From an uncultured Alphaproteobacteria bacterium (GTDB lineage Bacteria; Pseudomonadota; Alphaproteobacteria; CALKHQ01), in NCBI GenBank assembly GCA_937988735.1, contig CALKHQ010000146.1:1-23041 (forward strand): a DNA stretch of 23,041 bases, in the 5' to 3' direction. The notes beneath the pieces are model-generated. The model was not told the origin of the DNA. It made no database searches and saw only the letters and a program-made list of their open reading frames with translations. This document shows positions 1 to 7,943 of this stretch, one piece after another. Each line of letters opens with the position of its first letter. The stretch's first letter is position 1. The position numbers and the translations under genes were made by a program.

Positions 1-46
1 CGGCCGCACCGTCGGCGCCGGCGTCGTCGCCTCCATCGTGAAGTAG
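1..46 (+). CDS. tuf: Elongation factor Tu, C-terminal end (partial)
   Basis: The window opens inside a reading frame whose last 14 residues are GRTVGAGVVASIVK, followed by a TAG stop at 44-46. This is the typical C-terminus of EF-Tu domain 3 (family form GRTVGAGVV.KI). EF-Tu carries aminoacyl-tRNA to the ribosomal A site. A tuf gene directly ahead of rpsJ is the usual str/S10 junction in proteobacteria, which supports the call although only the tail is present. Confidence 0.9.
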   Translation, partial: GRTVGAGVVASIVK

Positions 47-81
47 CCGGCGGCAGAAGAGCAAGGTAGGCGCGCGGGGCT

Positions 82-102
82 CCCCGGCCAGGCCGGCCGG
101 GG
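82..102 (+). other. GC hairpin between tuf and rpsJ
   Basis: An 8-bp perfect stem (CCCCGGCC at 82-89 pairing with GGCCGGGG at 95-102) with a 5-base loop sits in the 82-base gap between tuf and rpsJ. No T-run follows, so it does not look like a full intrinsic terminator. It could be an mRNA processing or stability structure, or part of a leader for the S10 block. No promoter boxes are visible in this gap, so rpsJ is probably read through from tuf. The rpsJ ribosome binding site (AGAGG, 116-120) lies downstream of the stem and is not paired by it. Confidence 0.4.
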
Positions 103-128
103 GCCCGGGTGCGAAAGAGGATACGGTA

Positions 129-437
<309 letters not shown>

Positions 438-461
438 GCCGCGGCCCGGGGGAAGGGAGCC

Positions 462-1214
462 ATGCGTACAGGGATTATCGCCCGCAAGCTCGGCATGACC
501 CGCGTCTTCGACGCGGACGGCACCCATGTGCCCGTGACCGTGCTGGCGATGGACGAGTGCCAGGTGGTGGCCCAGCGCACCCAGGAGCGCGACGGCTACA
601 CCGCGGTGCAGATCGGTGCGGGCAAGGCCAAGGTGAAGAACGTCACCAAGCCGGAGCGCGAGCGCTTCGCCAAGGCCGGCGTCGAGCCGAAGATGAAGCT
701 GAAGGAGTTCCGGGTGGCGCCCGACGCGCTGCTCGAGGTCGGCGCCAGCCTGTCGGCCGAGCACTTCGTCCCGGGCCAGAAGGTCGACGTGACCGCGACC
801 AGCATCGGCAAGGGCTTCGCCGGTGTGATGAAGCGGCACAACTTCGGCGGTCTTCGCGCGTCCCACGGCGTGTCCATCAGCCACCGCAGCCATGGCTCCA
901 CCGGCCAGCGCCAGGACCCGGGCAAGGTGTTCAAGGGCAAGAAGATGGCCGGTCACATGGGCGCCCGTACGGTGACCACGCAGAACCTGACGGTGGTGCG
1001 CGTGGATCCGGTGCGCGACCTGATCCTGGTAAAGGGCGCGGTGCCCGGTGCCGAGGGCGCGTGGGTCTATGTGCGGGATTCCGTGAAGGAGAAGCGGCCG
1101 GATGGGGCCCCCTATCCGGCGTGGCTGAAGCAGGCGCAGGCCGCGGCTGCGGCGCCGGCGACGGCGGAAGCGGACGCGCCGGCGGCCGATGCCGGCGAGA
1201 CGCAGGAAAGCTGA
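462..1214 (+). CDS. rplC: 50S ribosomal protein L3, with Ala-rich C-terminal tail
   Basis: L3 is an early-assembly protein that binds near the 3' end of 23S rRNA and reaches the peptidyl transferase region. The first ~220 residues are canonical. They include the N-terminal MRTGIIARKLGMTRVF, the GSTGQRQDPGK loop and KVFKGKKMAGHMG (155-167). Gln149 in GSTGQ corresponds to the glutamine that PrmB methylates in E. coli. Residues ~224-250 form an Ala/Glu/Asp-rich low-complexity tail, making the protein about 40 residues longer than the E. coli form. Tails like this are common in alphaproteobacteria and are probably disordered. A purine-rich GGAAGGGAG ribosome binding site precedes the ATG. The gap to rplD is 12 bases. 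Confidence 0.98.
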   Translation: MRTGIIARKLGMTRVFDADGTHVPVTVLAMDECQVVAQRTQERDGYTAVQIGAGKAKVKNVTKPERERFAKAGVEPKMKLKEFRVAPDALLEVGASLSAEHFVPGQKVDVTATSIGKGFAGVMKRHNFGGLRASHGVSISHRSHGSTGQRQDPGKVFKGKKMAGHMGARTVTTQNLTVVRVDPVRDLILVKGAVPGAEGAWVYVRDSVKEKRPDGAPYPAWLKQAQAAAAAPATAEADAPAADAGETQES

Positions 1215-1226
1215 GGGCCGACGGCA

Positions 1227-1853
1227 ATGAAGGCGAAAGTGGTCAACCTCGACGCGGATGACGTCGGCGAGATCGAGCTCCCGGACGAGATCTTCGGGGT
1301 CGAGGTGCGCAAGGACATCCTGGCGCGGGTCGTGAACTGGCAGCTCGCGAAGCGGCGGGCCGGCACCCACAAGGTGAAGGGGCGGTCCGAGGTCGCGCGC
1401 AGCGGCAAGAAGCTCGGCCGGCAGAAGGGCAGCGGCGGCGCACGCCACGGCTCGCGGCGCAGCAACATCTTCGTCGGCGGCGGCCGCGTGCACGGCCCGG
1501 TGCCGCGCGATCATTCGCACAAGCTGCCGAAGAAGGTCCGGCGTCTGGGGCTGAAGTGCGCGCTCTCCGCCAAGGCGGCCGAGGGCCAGCTCATCATCCT
1601 CGACAGCGCGACGCTGGACGAGCCGCGCACCGCGCCGCTCGCGGCCAAGCTTGCCAGGCTCGGCCTGAAGGGGGCGCTCGTCATCGACGGCCAGACCCCG
1701 GACGACAACTTCCAGCGCGCGGCGGCGAACATCGTCGGCATCGACGTGCTGCCGAGCCAGGGCGCCAACGTCTACGACATCCTGCGCCGTGACACGCTGG
1801 TGCTGACGCGCGCCGGCGTCGCGGCCCTCAGCGAGAGGCTCGCCGCATCATGA
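1227..1853 (+). CDS. rplD: 50S ribosomal protein L4
   Basis: L4 binds domain I of 23S rRNA, and its long loop lines the exit-tunnel constriction. In E. coli it also represses the S10 operon. The 208-residue product has the usual length. The basic tunnel loop is visible at about 45-100, including GRQKGSGGARHGSRRS and GGGRVHGPVPRDHSHKLPKK. Macrolide-resistance changes fall in the RQKGSGGARHG region in other bacteria, and here it looks wild type. The stop codon overlaps the rplW start (ATGA), implying translational coupling. I see no recognisable E. coli-type L4-binding leader upstream of rpsJ. Confidence 0.98.
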   Translation: MKAKVVNLDADDVGEIELPDEIFGVEVRKDILARVVNWQLAKRRAGTHKVKGRSEVARSGKKLGRQKGSGGARHGSRRSNIFVGGGRVHGPVPRDHSHKLPKKVRRLGLKCALSAKAAEGQLIILDSATLDEPRTAPLAAKLARLGLKGALVIDGQTPDDNFQRAAANIVGIDVLPSQGANVYDILRRDTLVLTRAGVAALSERLAAS

Positions 1854-2173
1854 TGAACCGGTATCACCGCAAGGTCGCCGTCAGCCGCGAGCGGGCCTAC
1901 GAGATCATCCGCGGCCCGGTGATCACGGAGAAGGCGACCCGCGGCGCGGAGAACGGGCAGGTCACCTTCCGCGTGTCGATGGACGCGACCAAGCCGGAGA
2001 TCAAGCTCGCGGTGGAGCAGCTGTTCGACGTGCAGGTGACCGCGGTGAACACGCTGCGGCAGAAGGGCAAGACCAAACGCTGGCGCGGCAAGCTGGGGCG
2101 TCGGTCGGACAGCAAGAAGGCGGTCGTGACGCTGGCGGAAGGCCAGTCGATCGACGTCACCACCGGCATCTGA
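1850..2173 (+). CDS. rplW: 50S ribosomal protein L23
   Basis: L23 sits at the tunnel exit, where trigger factor and SRP dock. The product is 107 residues. The first 14 residues (MMNRYHRKVAVSRE) form a short basic extension before the conserved AYEIIRGPVITEKAT block, then the family KTKRWRGKLGRRSDSKKAVVTL region. Two consecutive ATG codons (1850 and 1853) could start it. 1850 is preferred because it makes the ATGA overlap with rplD and is nearer the GAGAGG site at 1833-1838. Confidence 0.95.
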   Translation: MMNRYHRKVAVSRERAYEIIRGPVITEKATRGAENGQVTFRVSMDATKPEIKLAVEQLFDVQVTAVNTLRQKGKTKRWRGKLGRRSDSKKAVVTLAEGQSIDVTTGI

Positions 2174-2192
2174 CGCCGGGGGAGAGGCGAAG

Positions 2193-3023
2193 ATGGCACT
2201 GAAGACGTTCAATCCGACGACGCCGGGCCAGCGCCAGCTGGTGCTGATCGACCGCTCGGGGCTGCACAAGGGGGCGCCGGTGAAGGCGCTTACCGTCGGC
2301 CTGACCAAGAAGGGCGGCCGCAACAACTACGGCCGGCTGACGGCGCGCCGGATCGGCGGCGGCCACAAGCGGCTGTACCGTTTCGTCGACTTCAAGCGGC
2401 GCAAGTTCGACCAGGTCGCGACCGTGGAGCGGCTGGAGTACGATCCGAACCGCACGGCGTTCATCGCGCTCGTCACCTACGAGGACGGCACCCAGAGCTA
2501 CATCCTTGCGCCGCAGCGGCTGGCGCCCGGCGACAAGGTCGTGTCGGGCGAGCGGGTCGACGTGCGGCCGGGCAACGCGATGCCGCTGAACAGCATCCCG
2601 GTCGGCACCATCATCCACAACGTGGAGCTGAAGCCGGGCAAGGGCGGGCAGCTCGCGCGCTCCGCGGGCACCTATGCGCAGCTCGTCGGCCGCGACGCCG
2701 GCTATGCGCAGCTCAAGCTCTCCTCCGGCGAGGTGCGGCTGGTGCGCGGCGAATGCATGGCGACCATCGGCGCGGTGTCGAACCCGGACCAGGGCAACAT
2801 CAAGCTGGGCAAGGCGGGCCGCAAGCGCTGGCTGGGCAAGCGCCCGGCGGTGCGCGGCGTCGCGATGAACCCGATCGACCACCCGCATGGCGGCGGCGAG
2901 GGCCGGACGAGCGGCGGCCGGCACCCGGTGACCCCGTGGGGCAAGCCGACCAAGGGCAAGAAGACACGCAGCAACAAGGCGACCGACAAGCTGATCGTCC
3001 GTCGCCGGCGCGTGCGCAAGTAG
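2193..3023 (+). CDS. rplB: 50S ribosomal protein L2
   Basis: L2 is a primary 23S rRNA binder required for subunit association and the peptidyl transferase centre. The 276-residue length fits the family. Visible signatures are the N-terminal GRNNYGRLTARRIGGGHKR (42-60), which is the RNA-binding SH3/OB region, and the C-terminal HPHGGGEG (about 230-237) containing the conserved histidine essential in E. coli L2. The basic tail ends KLIVRRRRVRK. A GGGGGAGAGG site precedes the ATG, and rpsS follows after 12 bases. Confidence 0.98.
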   Translation: MALKTFNPTTPGQRQLVLIDRSGLHKGAPVKALTVGLTKKGGRNNYGRLTARRIGGGHKRLYRFVDFKRRKFDQVATVERLEYDPNRTAFIALVTYEDGTQSYILAPQRLAPGDKVVSGERVDVRPGNAMPLNSIPVGTIIHNVELKPGKGGQLARSAGTYAQLVGRDAGYAQLKLSSGEVRLVRGECMATIGAVSNPDQGNIKLGKAGRKRWLGKRPAVRGVAMNPIDHPHGGGEGRTSGGRHPVTPWGKPTKGKKTRSNKATDKLIVRRRRVRK

Positions 3024-3035
3024 AGGAGTGGACCG

Positions 3036-3314
3036 ATGGCGCGTTCGGTCTGGAAAGGCCCGTTCGTCGACGGCTATCTGCTCAAGAAGGCAGAGAAGGT
3101 CCGCGAGTCCGGCCGGAACGAGGTGATCAAGATCTGGTCGCGGCGGTCGACGATCCTGCCGCAGTTCGTCGGCCTCACCTTCGGGGTCTACAACGGCCAG
3201 AAGTTCCTGCCGGTGCTGGTGACGGAGAACATGGTCGGCCACAAGTTCGGCGAGTTCTCGCCGACCCGCACCTATCACGGGCATGCGGCCGACAAGAAGG
3301 CGAAGAGGAAGTAG
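3036..3314 (+). CDS. rpsS: 30S ribosomal protein S19
   Basis: S19 forms a complex with S13 in the 30S head and contacts the A-site tRNA region. The 92-residue product is the standard length. It starts MARSVWKGPFVDGYLLKKAE and contains KIWSRRSTILPQFVGLTFGVYNG and GEFSPTRTYHGHAADKKAKRK, all typical of the family. It is followed after 4 bases by rplV. Confidence 0.98.
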   Translation: MARSVWKGPFVDGYLLKKAEKVRESGRNEVIKIWSRRSTILPQFVGLTFGVYNGQKFLPVLVTENMVGHKFGEFSPTRTYHGHAADKKAKRK

Positions 3315-3318
3315 GCGG

Positions 3319-3702
3319 ATGGGCAAGCCGGCAAACGAGCGCCGTCTGCGCGAGACGGAGGCGATGGCCAAGCTCACGCGGCTGAGGACCAGCCCGCGCA
3401 AGCTGAACCTTGTTGCCCAGATGATCCGGGGCATGAAGGCGCAGGACGCGCTCGCCGCGCTGACCTTCTCGCCGCGGCGGATCGCGAAGGACGTCAAGAA
3501 GGTGCTGCAGTCCGCGATCGCCAATGCGGAAAACAACCACCAGCTGGACGTCGACCAGCTGGTCGTCGTGGAGGCGACGGTGGGCAAGGACCTGGTGATG
3601 AAGCGGTTCCGGCCGCGCGCCCGCGGGCGGGTGGGGCGGATCGTGAAGCCCTTCTCCCAGATCACGATCGTCGTGCGCGAGCAAGTCGAGGAGGCGGCCT
3701 GA
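3319..3702 (+). CDS. rplV: 50S ribosomal protein L22
   Basis: L22 spans the exit tunnel next to L4. The ATG at 3319 is chosen over an in-frame codon at 3283, which would overlap most of the end of rpsS. The resulting 127 residues begin MGKPANERRL, matching the MGKP start of alphaproteobacterial L22. The core includes TSPRKLNLVAQMIRG, the SAIANAENNHQLDVDQL segment and the tunnel hairpin MKRFRPRARGRVGRIVKPFSQITIVV. The stop TGA shares one base with the rpsC ATG (TGATG), so the two are probably translationally coupled. Confidence 0.96.
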   Translation: MGKPANERRLRETEAMAKLTRLRTSPRKLNLVAQMIRGMKAQDALAALTFSPRRIAKDVKKVLQSAIANAENNHQLDVDQLVVVEATVGKDLVMKRFRPRARGRVGRIVKPFSQITIVVREQVEEAA

Positions 3703-4385
3703 TGGGCCAGAAAGTCAATCCGATCGGCCTCAGGGTCGGCATCAACCGGACGTGGGATTCGCGCTGGTATGCCGACAACGACTACGCGCAGCTCCTGCAC
3801 GAGGATATCCGGCTGCGGAAGTACCTGGAGAAGCGCCTGGCGCAGGCGGGGATCAGCCGGATCACCATCGAGCGACCGGCGAAGAAGGCGCGGGTGACGA
3901 TCCACACCGCGCGGCCGGGCGTCGTCATCGGCAAGAAGGGCGCCGACATCGAGAAGCTGCGTCAGAGCCTGATGCAGATGACGAAGTCGGACGTGAACCT
4001 GAACATCGTCGAGATCCGCAAGACGGAGACCGAGGCGAAGCTGATCGCGGAGAACATTGCCCAGCAGCTCGAGCGGCGGGTCGCCTTCCGGCGCGCGATG
4101 AAGCGCGCACTGCAGTCCGCCATGCGGCTCGGCGCCCAGGGCATCCGCATCGAGTGCTCGGGCCGCCTCGGCGGCGCCGAGATCGCGCGGTCGGAGACCT
4201 ATCGCGAGGGCCGGGTGCCGCTGCACACGCTGCGCGGTGACGTGGACTACGGCACGGCCGTGGCGCGCACCACCTACGGCACCTGCGGCGTCAAGGTCTG
4301 GGTCTACAAGGGCGACATCATGGGCCATGACCCGATGGCGGTGGACAAGCGGCTCTCCGAGCAGCAGTCCGCGATGAACCGCTGA
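3702..4385 (+). CDS. rpsC: 30S ribosomal protein S3
   Basis: S3 forms part of the mRNA entry channel and has helicase-supporting basic residues. The 227-residue product begins MGQKVNPIGLRVG, a diagnostic start. It contains a type-2 KH domain with the GKKG loop at 77-80 and the C-terminal S3 domain (IECSGRLGGAEIARSE, then EGRVPLHTLRGDVDYG). Its length is close to the E. coli protein (233) and the usual alphaproteobacterial form. It overlaps rplV by one base and lies 31 bases before rplP. Confidence 0.98.
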   Translation: MGQKVNPIGLRVGINRTWDSRWYADNDYAQLLHEDIRLRKYLEKRLAQAGISRITIERPAKKARVTIHTARPGVVIGKKGADIEKLRQSLMQMTKSDVNLNIVEIRKTETEAKLIAENIAQQLERRVAFRRAMKRALQSAMRLGAQGIRIECSGRLGGAEIARSETYREGRVPLHTLRGDVDYGTAVARTTYGTCGVKVWVYKGDIMGHDPMAVDKRLSEQQSAMNR

Positions 4386-4416
4386 GGTGGCCGAGGGATA
4401 ACGAGGCGAGGCGACG

Positions 4417-4836
4417 ATGCTGTCTCCGAAGCGGACCAAGTTCCGCAAGGCGTTCAAGGGCCGGATCCACGGCAATGCGAAGGCCGGCTACACCCTGAAC
4501 TTCGGCGCCTACGGGCTGAAGGCGATGTCTCCTGACCGGGTCACGGCGCGGCAGATCGAGGCGGCGCGGCGCGCGATGACCCGCCACATGAAGCGCGCCG
4601 GCAAGGTGTGGATCCGGATTTTCCCGGACGTGCCGGTCAGCCAGAAGCCGGCAGAGGTCCGCCAGGGCAAGGGCAAGGGCACGCCGGAATTCTGGGCGTG
4701 CCGGGTCGCCCCTGGCCGCATCATGTTCGAGATCGACGGCGTGCCGGAGGAGGTGGCGCACGAGGCGCTCAATCTCGCCGCCGCCAAGCTGCCGATCCGC
4801 ACGCGGATCGTGAGCCGCATTTCGGCGGAGGGCTGA
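4417..4836 (+). CDS. rplP: 50S ribosomal protein L16
   Basis: L16 is a late-assembly protein at the A-site/5S rRNA junction, contacting the tRNA elbow. The 139-residue product starts MLSPKRTKFRKAFKGRIHG. It carries the conserved ITRHMKR-like helix (MTRHMKRAGKVWIRIFPD) and the GKGKGTPEFWACRVAPGRIMFEI segment. Length and order (rpsC-rplP-rpmC-rpsQ) match the family and operon. A GAGGCGAGG-type site precedes the ATG, and rpmC starts 6 bases after the stop. Confidence 0.98.
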   Translation: MLSPKRTKFRKAFKGRIHGNAKAGYTLNFGAYGLKAMSPDRVTARQIEAARRAMTRHMKRAGKVWIRIFPDVPVSQKPAEVRQGKGKGTPEFWACRVAPGRIMFEIDGVPEEVAHEALNLAAAKLPIRTRIVSRISAEG

Positions 4837-4842
4837 GGCGCG

Positions 4843-5046
4843 ATGAAGATCGAGGAGCTGAAGGGCAAGTCGCGGGACGAGCTGCTGAGCCTGCTGGGCG
4901 ACCTGCAGAAGGAGCAGTTCAACCTGCGCTTCCAGAAGGCGAGCGGGCAGCTGGAGAACACCGCGCGGGTGCGCGTGGTGCGTCGGGACATTGCGCGGGT
5001 GAAGACGTTGCTGGGCGCCCGCCGCCGGGCCGGCACCGAGGGCTGA
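4843..5046 (+). CDS. rpmC: 50S ribosomal protein L29
   Basis: L29 is a small two-helix protein next to L23 at the tunnel exit. The 67-residue product has the expected MKIEELKGKSRDEL start, the LQKEQFNLRFQKASGQLENTA motif and VRRDIARVKTLL in the second helix. It lies between rplP and rpsQ with gaps of 6 and 10 bases, as in other S10 operons. Confidence 0.97.
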   Translation: MKIEELKGKSRDELLSLLGDLQKEQFNLRFQKASGQLENTARVRVVRRDIARVKTLLGARRRAGTEG

Positions 5047-5056
5047 GGAGCGAAGG

Positions 5057-5293
5057 ATGCCGAAGAGGATCATGCAGGGTGTGGTGGTCAAGCGGTCCGG
5101 CGACAAGACGGTTTCCGTCAGGGTGGAACGGCGCGTGATGCACCCGATCTACAAGAAGTTCATCAGCCGTTCGAAGAAGTACGCCGCCCACGACCCGGAG
5201 AACCGTTGCGCCGAGGGTGATGTCGTGCGCATCCGCGAGTGCCGGCCCTTGTCCAAGAACAAGCGCTGGGAAGTGATTTTCGACGAGGCCTGA
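5057..5293 (+). CDS. rpsQ: 30S ribosomal protein S17
   Basis: S17 is a primary 16S rRNA binder with an OB fold in the 30S body. The 78-residue product starts MPKRIMQGVVVKRSGDKTVSV. It contains RRVMHPIYKKFISRSKKYAAHD and GDVVRIRECRPLSKNKRWEV, which is the S17 signature region. Its length is typical. It is the last gene of the S10 block; rplN of the spc block follows after 25 bases with no visible terminator or promoter between. Confidence 0.98.
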   Translation: MPKRIMQGVVVKRSGDKTVSVRVERRVMHPIYKKFISRSKKYAAHDPENRCAEGDVVRIRECRPLSKNKRWEVIFDEA

Positions 5294-5318
5294 GGCGGGC
5301 CGGGTGGAGGCTTGAACG

Positions 5319-5687
5319 ATGATCCAGATGCAGACGAACCTGGATGTCGCCGACAACTCCGGCGCGCGCAGGGTGCAGTGCATCAAGGTGCTGGGCGGAT
5401 CGGGGCGGACCTACGCCGGCGTCGGCGACGTGATCGTCGTCAGCGTCAAGGAAGCGATCCCGCGCGGCAAGGTGAAGAAGGGTGACGTGCATCGCGCCGT
5501 CATCGTCCGCACGGCGAGCGACATCCGCCGCGGCGACGGCAGCGTGATCCGCTTCGACCGCAACGCGGCCGTGCTGATCAACAAGCAGGGCGAGCCGATC
5601 GGCACCCGCATCTTCGGGCCGGTGACCCGCGAGCTGCGCAACCGCAACTTCATGCGCATCATTTCGCTGGCACCCGAGGTGCTGTAG
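5319..5687 (+). CDS. rplN: 50S ribosomal protein L14
   Basis: L14 forms inter-subunit bridges with 16S rRNA and is the binding site of the silencing factor RsfS. The 122-residue product has the exact family length. It shows MIQMQTNLDVADNSGARR at the start, GDVIVVSVKEAIPRGKVKKGDV in the middle and the invariant GTRIFGPVTREL near the end. It is the first gene of the spc block. A GGAGG site at 5306-5310 precedes the ATG. Confidence 0.98.
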   Translation: MIQMQTNLDVADNSGARRVQCIKVLGGSGRTYAGVGDVIVVSVKEAIPRGKVKKGDVHRAVIVRTASDIRRGDGSVIRFDRNAAVLINKQGEPIGTRIFGPVTRELRNRNFMRIISLAPEVL

Positions 5688-5715
5688 GCGGGACCGGACG
5701 GAGACCGACGAGACC

Positions 5716-6039
5716 ATGGCCGAGAAGTTCAAGATCAGGAAGGGCGACCAGGTGGTGGTGACCACCGGTCGCGAGAAGGGCAAGCGGGGCGAGGTCGTTC
5801 GCGTCGACCGGGAGAACCGTCGCGTGCTCGTGTCCGGCGTCAACATGGTGAAGCGCCACCAGCGCCCGACCGCGGGCAACCCGGGCGGCATCATCGAGAA
5901 GGAGGCAGCGCTGCACATCTCGAACGTGGCGCTGATCGATCCGAAGACCAACCTACCGACCCGCGTCGGTCTGCGCACGCTGGAGGACGGCCGCAAGGTC
6001 CGGTTCGCGAAGCGCTCCGGCGAGATCATCGACAAGTGA
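5716..6039 (+). CDS. rplX: 50S ribosomal protein L24
   Basis: L24 initiates 50S assembly near the 5' end of 23S rRNA. The KOW motif is visible at about residues 5-26 (KIRKGDQVVVTTGREKGKRG), followed by the conserved VNMVKRHQRPTAGNPGGII segment. At 107 residues it has the usual length. It lies 28 bases after rplN and 11 bases before rplE. Confidence 0.98.
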   Translation: MAEKFKIRKGDQVVVTTGREKGKRGEVVRVDRENRRVLVSGVNMVKRHQRPTAGNPGGIIEKEAALHISNVALIDPKTNLPTRVGLRTLEDGRKVRFAKRSGEIIDK

Positions 6040-6050
6040 GGCGCTGAGCC

Positions 6051-6596
6051 ATGGCCGCACGGCTGCAAGAGCACTACGAGAAGACGATCCGTCCGAAGCT
6101 GATGGAGCAGTTCGGGTACCGCAACATCATGCAGGCGCCCAAGCTGGACAAGATCGTCATCAACATGGGCGTGGGTGAGGGCACCCAGGACTCGAAGAAG
6201 GTGACGGCGGCGGTCGAGGAGCTGACGCGGCTCGCCGGCCAGCGCGCGGTCGCCACCCGGGCGAAGAAGTCGGTCGCCGGCTTCAAGCTGCGCGAGGGCA
6301 TGCCGATCGGCGCCAAGGTGACGCTGCGCGGCGCGCGGATGTACGAGTTCCTGGACCGGCTGGTGAACATTGCCCTGCCGCGGGTGCGCGACTTCCGCGG
6401 CCTGAACCCGAAGAGCTTCGACGGCCGCGGCAACTATGCGATGGGCCTGAAGGAGCAGATCATCTTCCCCGAGATCGACTACGACGCGGTCGATCAGGTG
6501 AGGGGCATGGACATCGTGATCTGCACCACGGCCAAGACGGATGATGAGGCGCGCGCGCTGTTGCGCGGCTTCAACATGCCGCTGATGACGAACTGA
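6051..6596 (+). CDS. rplE: 50S ribosomal protein L5
   Basis: L5 binds 5S rRNA and the P-site tRNA in the central protuberance. The 181-residue product includes PKLDKIVINMGVGEG, TRAKKSVAGFKLREGMPIG, VTLRGARMYEFLDRL and IALPRVRDFRGL, plus the C-terminal IFPEIDYDAVDQVRGMDIVI segment, all L5 hallmarks. The ATG at 6051 yields a start (MAARLQEHYEKTIRPKL) that matches alphaproteobacterial L5. rpsN follows after 19 bases. Confidence 0.98.
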   Translation: MAARLQEHYEKTIRPKLMEQFGYRNIMQAPKLDKIVINMGVGEGTQDSKKVTAAVEELTRLAGQRAVATRAKKSVAGFKLREGMPIGAKVTLRGARMYEFLDRLVNIALPRVRDFRGLNPKSFDGRGNYAMGLKEQIIFPEIDYDAVDQVRGMDIVICTTAKTDDEARALLRGFNMPLMTN

Positions 6597-6615
6597 GGCG
6601 GATGGAGACGGAGTA

Positions 6616-6921
6616 ATGGCGAAGAAGAGCGCCATCGCGAAGAACAAGCGGCGGGCCGAGCTGGCGAAGCGGCAGGAGCCGAAGCGCGCAGCTTTGCGCG
6701 CGAAGATCCGCGACACGTCGCTGTCGCCCGAGGAGCGGTTCCAGGCGGTGCTGAAGCTGGCCGAACTGCCGCGCAACGGCGCCAAGGTGCGGGTGCGCAA
6801 CCGGTGCGAGATCACCGGCCGGCCCAGGGCGAACTACCGCAAGTTCAACGTGTGCCGCATCGTGCTGCGTGAGCTTGCCTCGGTCGGGCAGATCCCCGGC
6901 ATGATCAAGTCAAGCTGGTAG
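6616..6921 (+). CDS. rpsN: 30S ribosomal protein S14 (long, zinc-free form)
   Basis: S14 is a late-binding 30S head protein. The 101-residue product is the long type without a CXXC zinc ribbon. Only single cysteines are present (in NRCEITGRPR and NVCRIVLREL), unlike the ~61-residue zinc form. MAKKSAIAKNKRRAEL and the C-terminal LASVGQIPGMIKSSW are typical of alphaproteobacteria. A GGAGACGGAG site precedes the ATG. The stop codon lies within the purine-rich site for rpsH. Confidence 0.97.
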   Translation: MAKKSAIAKNKRRAELAKRQEPKRAALRAKIRDTSLSPEERFQAVLKLAELPRNGAKVRVRNRCEITGRPRANYRKFNVCRIVLRELASVGQIPGMIKSSW

Positions 6922-6937
6922 AAGGAGAGTGTGCTCC

Positions 6938-7336
6938 ATGGTGTTGAGCGACCCTCTCGGCGACATGCTGACGCGCATCCGGAACGGACAGCGCGCCGGG
7001 CTCGCCACGATCGACACGCCCGCCTCCAACCTGCGTCGGCGCGTGCTGGACGTGCTGCAGCGCGAGGGCTACATCCGCGGCTATTCGGAATACAACGTTC
7101 GCAAGGGCATCAGCCACTTCACCGTGGAGCTCAAGTATCACGAGGGCGAGCCGGTGATCCGGGAGATCAAGCGGGTGTCGAAGCCGGGCCGCCGGGTCTA
7201 TTCCAAGATCAAGGATCTGCCCCGGGTCTACGGCGGTCTGGGCATCGCGATCCTGTCGACGCCGAGCGGCGTGATTTCCGACGAGGACGCGCGGGCGGCC
7301 AACGTCGGCGGCGAAGTCCTGTGCCACGTGTTCTAG
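6938..7336 (+). CDS. rpsH: 30S ribosomal protein S8
   Basis: S8 binds helix 21 of 16S rRNA, and in E. coli it represses the spc operon through rplE mRNA. The ATG at 6938 is preferred to an in-frame GTG at 6929, because the GTG overlaps the GAAGGAGAG ribosome binding site (6921-6929). The ATG start gives MVLSDPLGDMLTRIRN, matching the MS.SDPLGDMLTRIRN family start, and the standard 132-residue length. The C-terminus carries KPGRRVYSKIKDLPRVYGGLG and STPSGVISDEDA. The 63-base gap to rplF holds only that gene's GAGGAGAG site. Confidence 0.96.
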   Translation: MVLSDPLGDMLTRIRNGQRAGLATIDTPASNLRRRVLDVLQREGYIRGYSEYNVRKGISHFTVELKYHEGEPVIREIKRVSKPGRRVYSKIKDLPRVYGGLGIAILSTPSGVISDEDARAANVGGEVLCHVF

Positions 7337-7399
7337 GCGCGGGACGGCGAAGCGGAAGCCAAGCGGAGCGGCCCGGCGCGGGTCGCTGAGGAGAGTGCA

Positions 7400-7933
7400 A
7401 TGTCGCGGGTAGGTAAAGTGCCGGTCACGGTCCCGAGCGGCGTCGAGGTGACAGTCGCGCCCAGGGCCGTCATGGCGAAGGGTAAGCTCGGCGTGCAGGA
7501 GGTGCCGCTGACCGACGCCGTGCGCGTCGAGGTGAACGACAACCAGGTCACGGTCACTCCGCGCGACAAGTCCAAGCATGCGCGCGCCATGTGGGGCACC
7601 ACCCGCGCGCTGATCAAGAACGCGGTCACCGGGGTCTCGGAGGGTTTTACCGTCCACCTGGACATCATCGGCGTCGGCTACCGCGCGGCGGTGCAGGGCT
7701 CGAACCTGCAGCTCCAGCTCGGCTTCAGCCACGACGTGATCTATCCGATCCCCGAGGGGCTGACGATCAAGTGCGAGACGCCGACCACGATCGCCATCAC
7801 CGGCGCCGACAGGCAGAAGGTGGGGCAGGTTGCCGCCGAGCTCAGGTCCTTCCGGCCGCCGGAGCCCTACAAGGGCAAGGGTGTGAAGTACCGGACCGAG
7901 ACCGTCCTGCGCAAGGAAGGCAAGAAGAAGTAA
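7400..7933 (+). CDS. rplF: 50S ribosomal protein L6
   Basis: L6 lies near the factor-binding site, next to the sarcin-ricin loop. The 177-residue product is full length, with the two repeated L6 domains. The N-terminal MSRVGKVPVTVPSGVEV is conserved, as are LIKNAVTGVSEGF and the signature PEPYKGKGVKYRTE near the C-terminus. rplR begins 10 bases after the stop. Confidence 0.98.
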   Translation: MSRVGKVPVTVPSGVEVTVAPRAVMAKGKLGVQEVPLTDAVRVEVNDNQVTVTPRDKSKHARAMWGTTRALIKNAVTGVSEGFTVHLDIIGVGYRAAVQGSNLQLQLGFSHDVIYPIPEGLTIKCETPTTIAITGADRQKVGQVAAELRSFRPPEPYKGKGVKYRTETVLRKEGKKK

Positions 7934-7943
7934 GGGGCTGATG

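Noticed and set aside
2157..4475. A 772-codon open frame on the - strand across rplB to rplP
   Set aside because: It lies opposite five conserved ribosomal genes. The translation is low-complexity and typical of GC-driven shadow frames.
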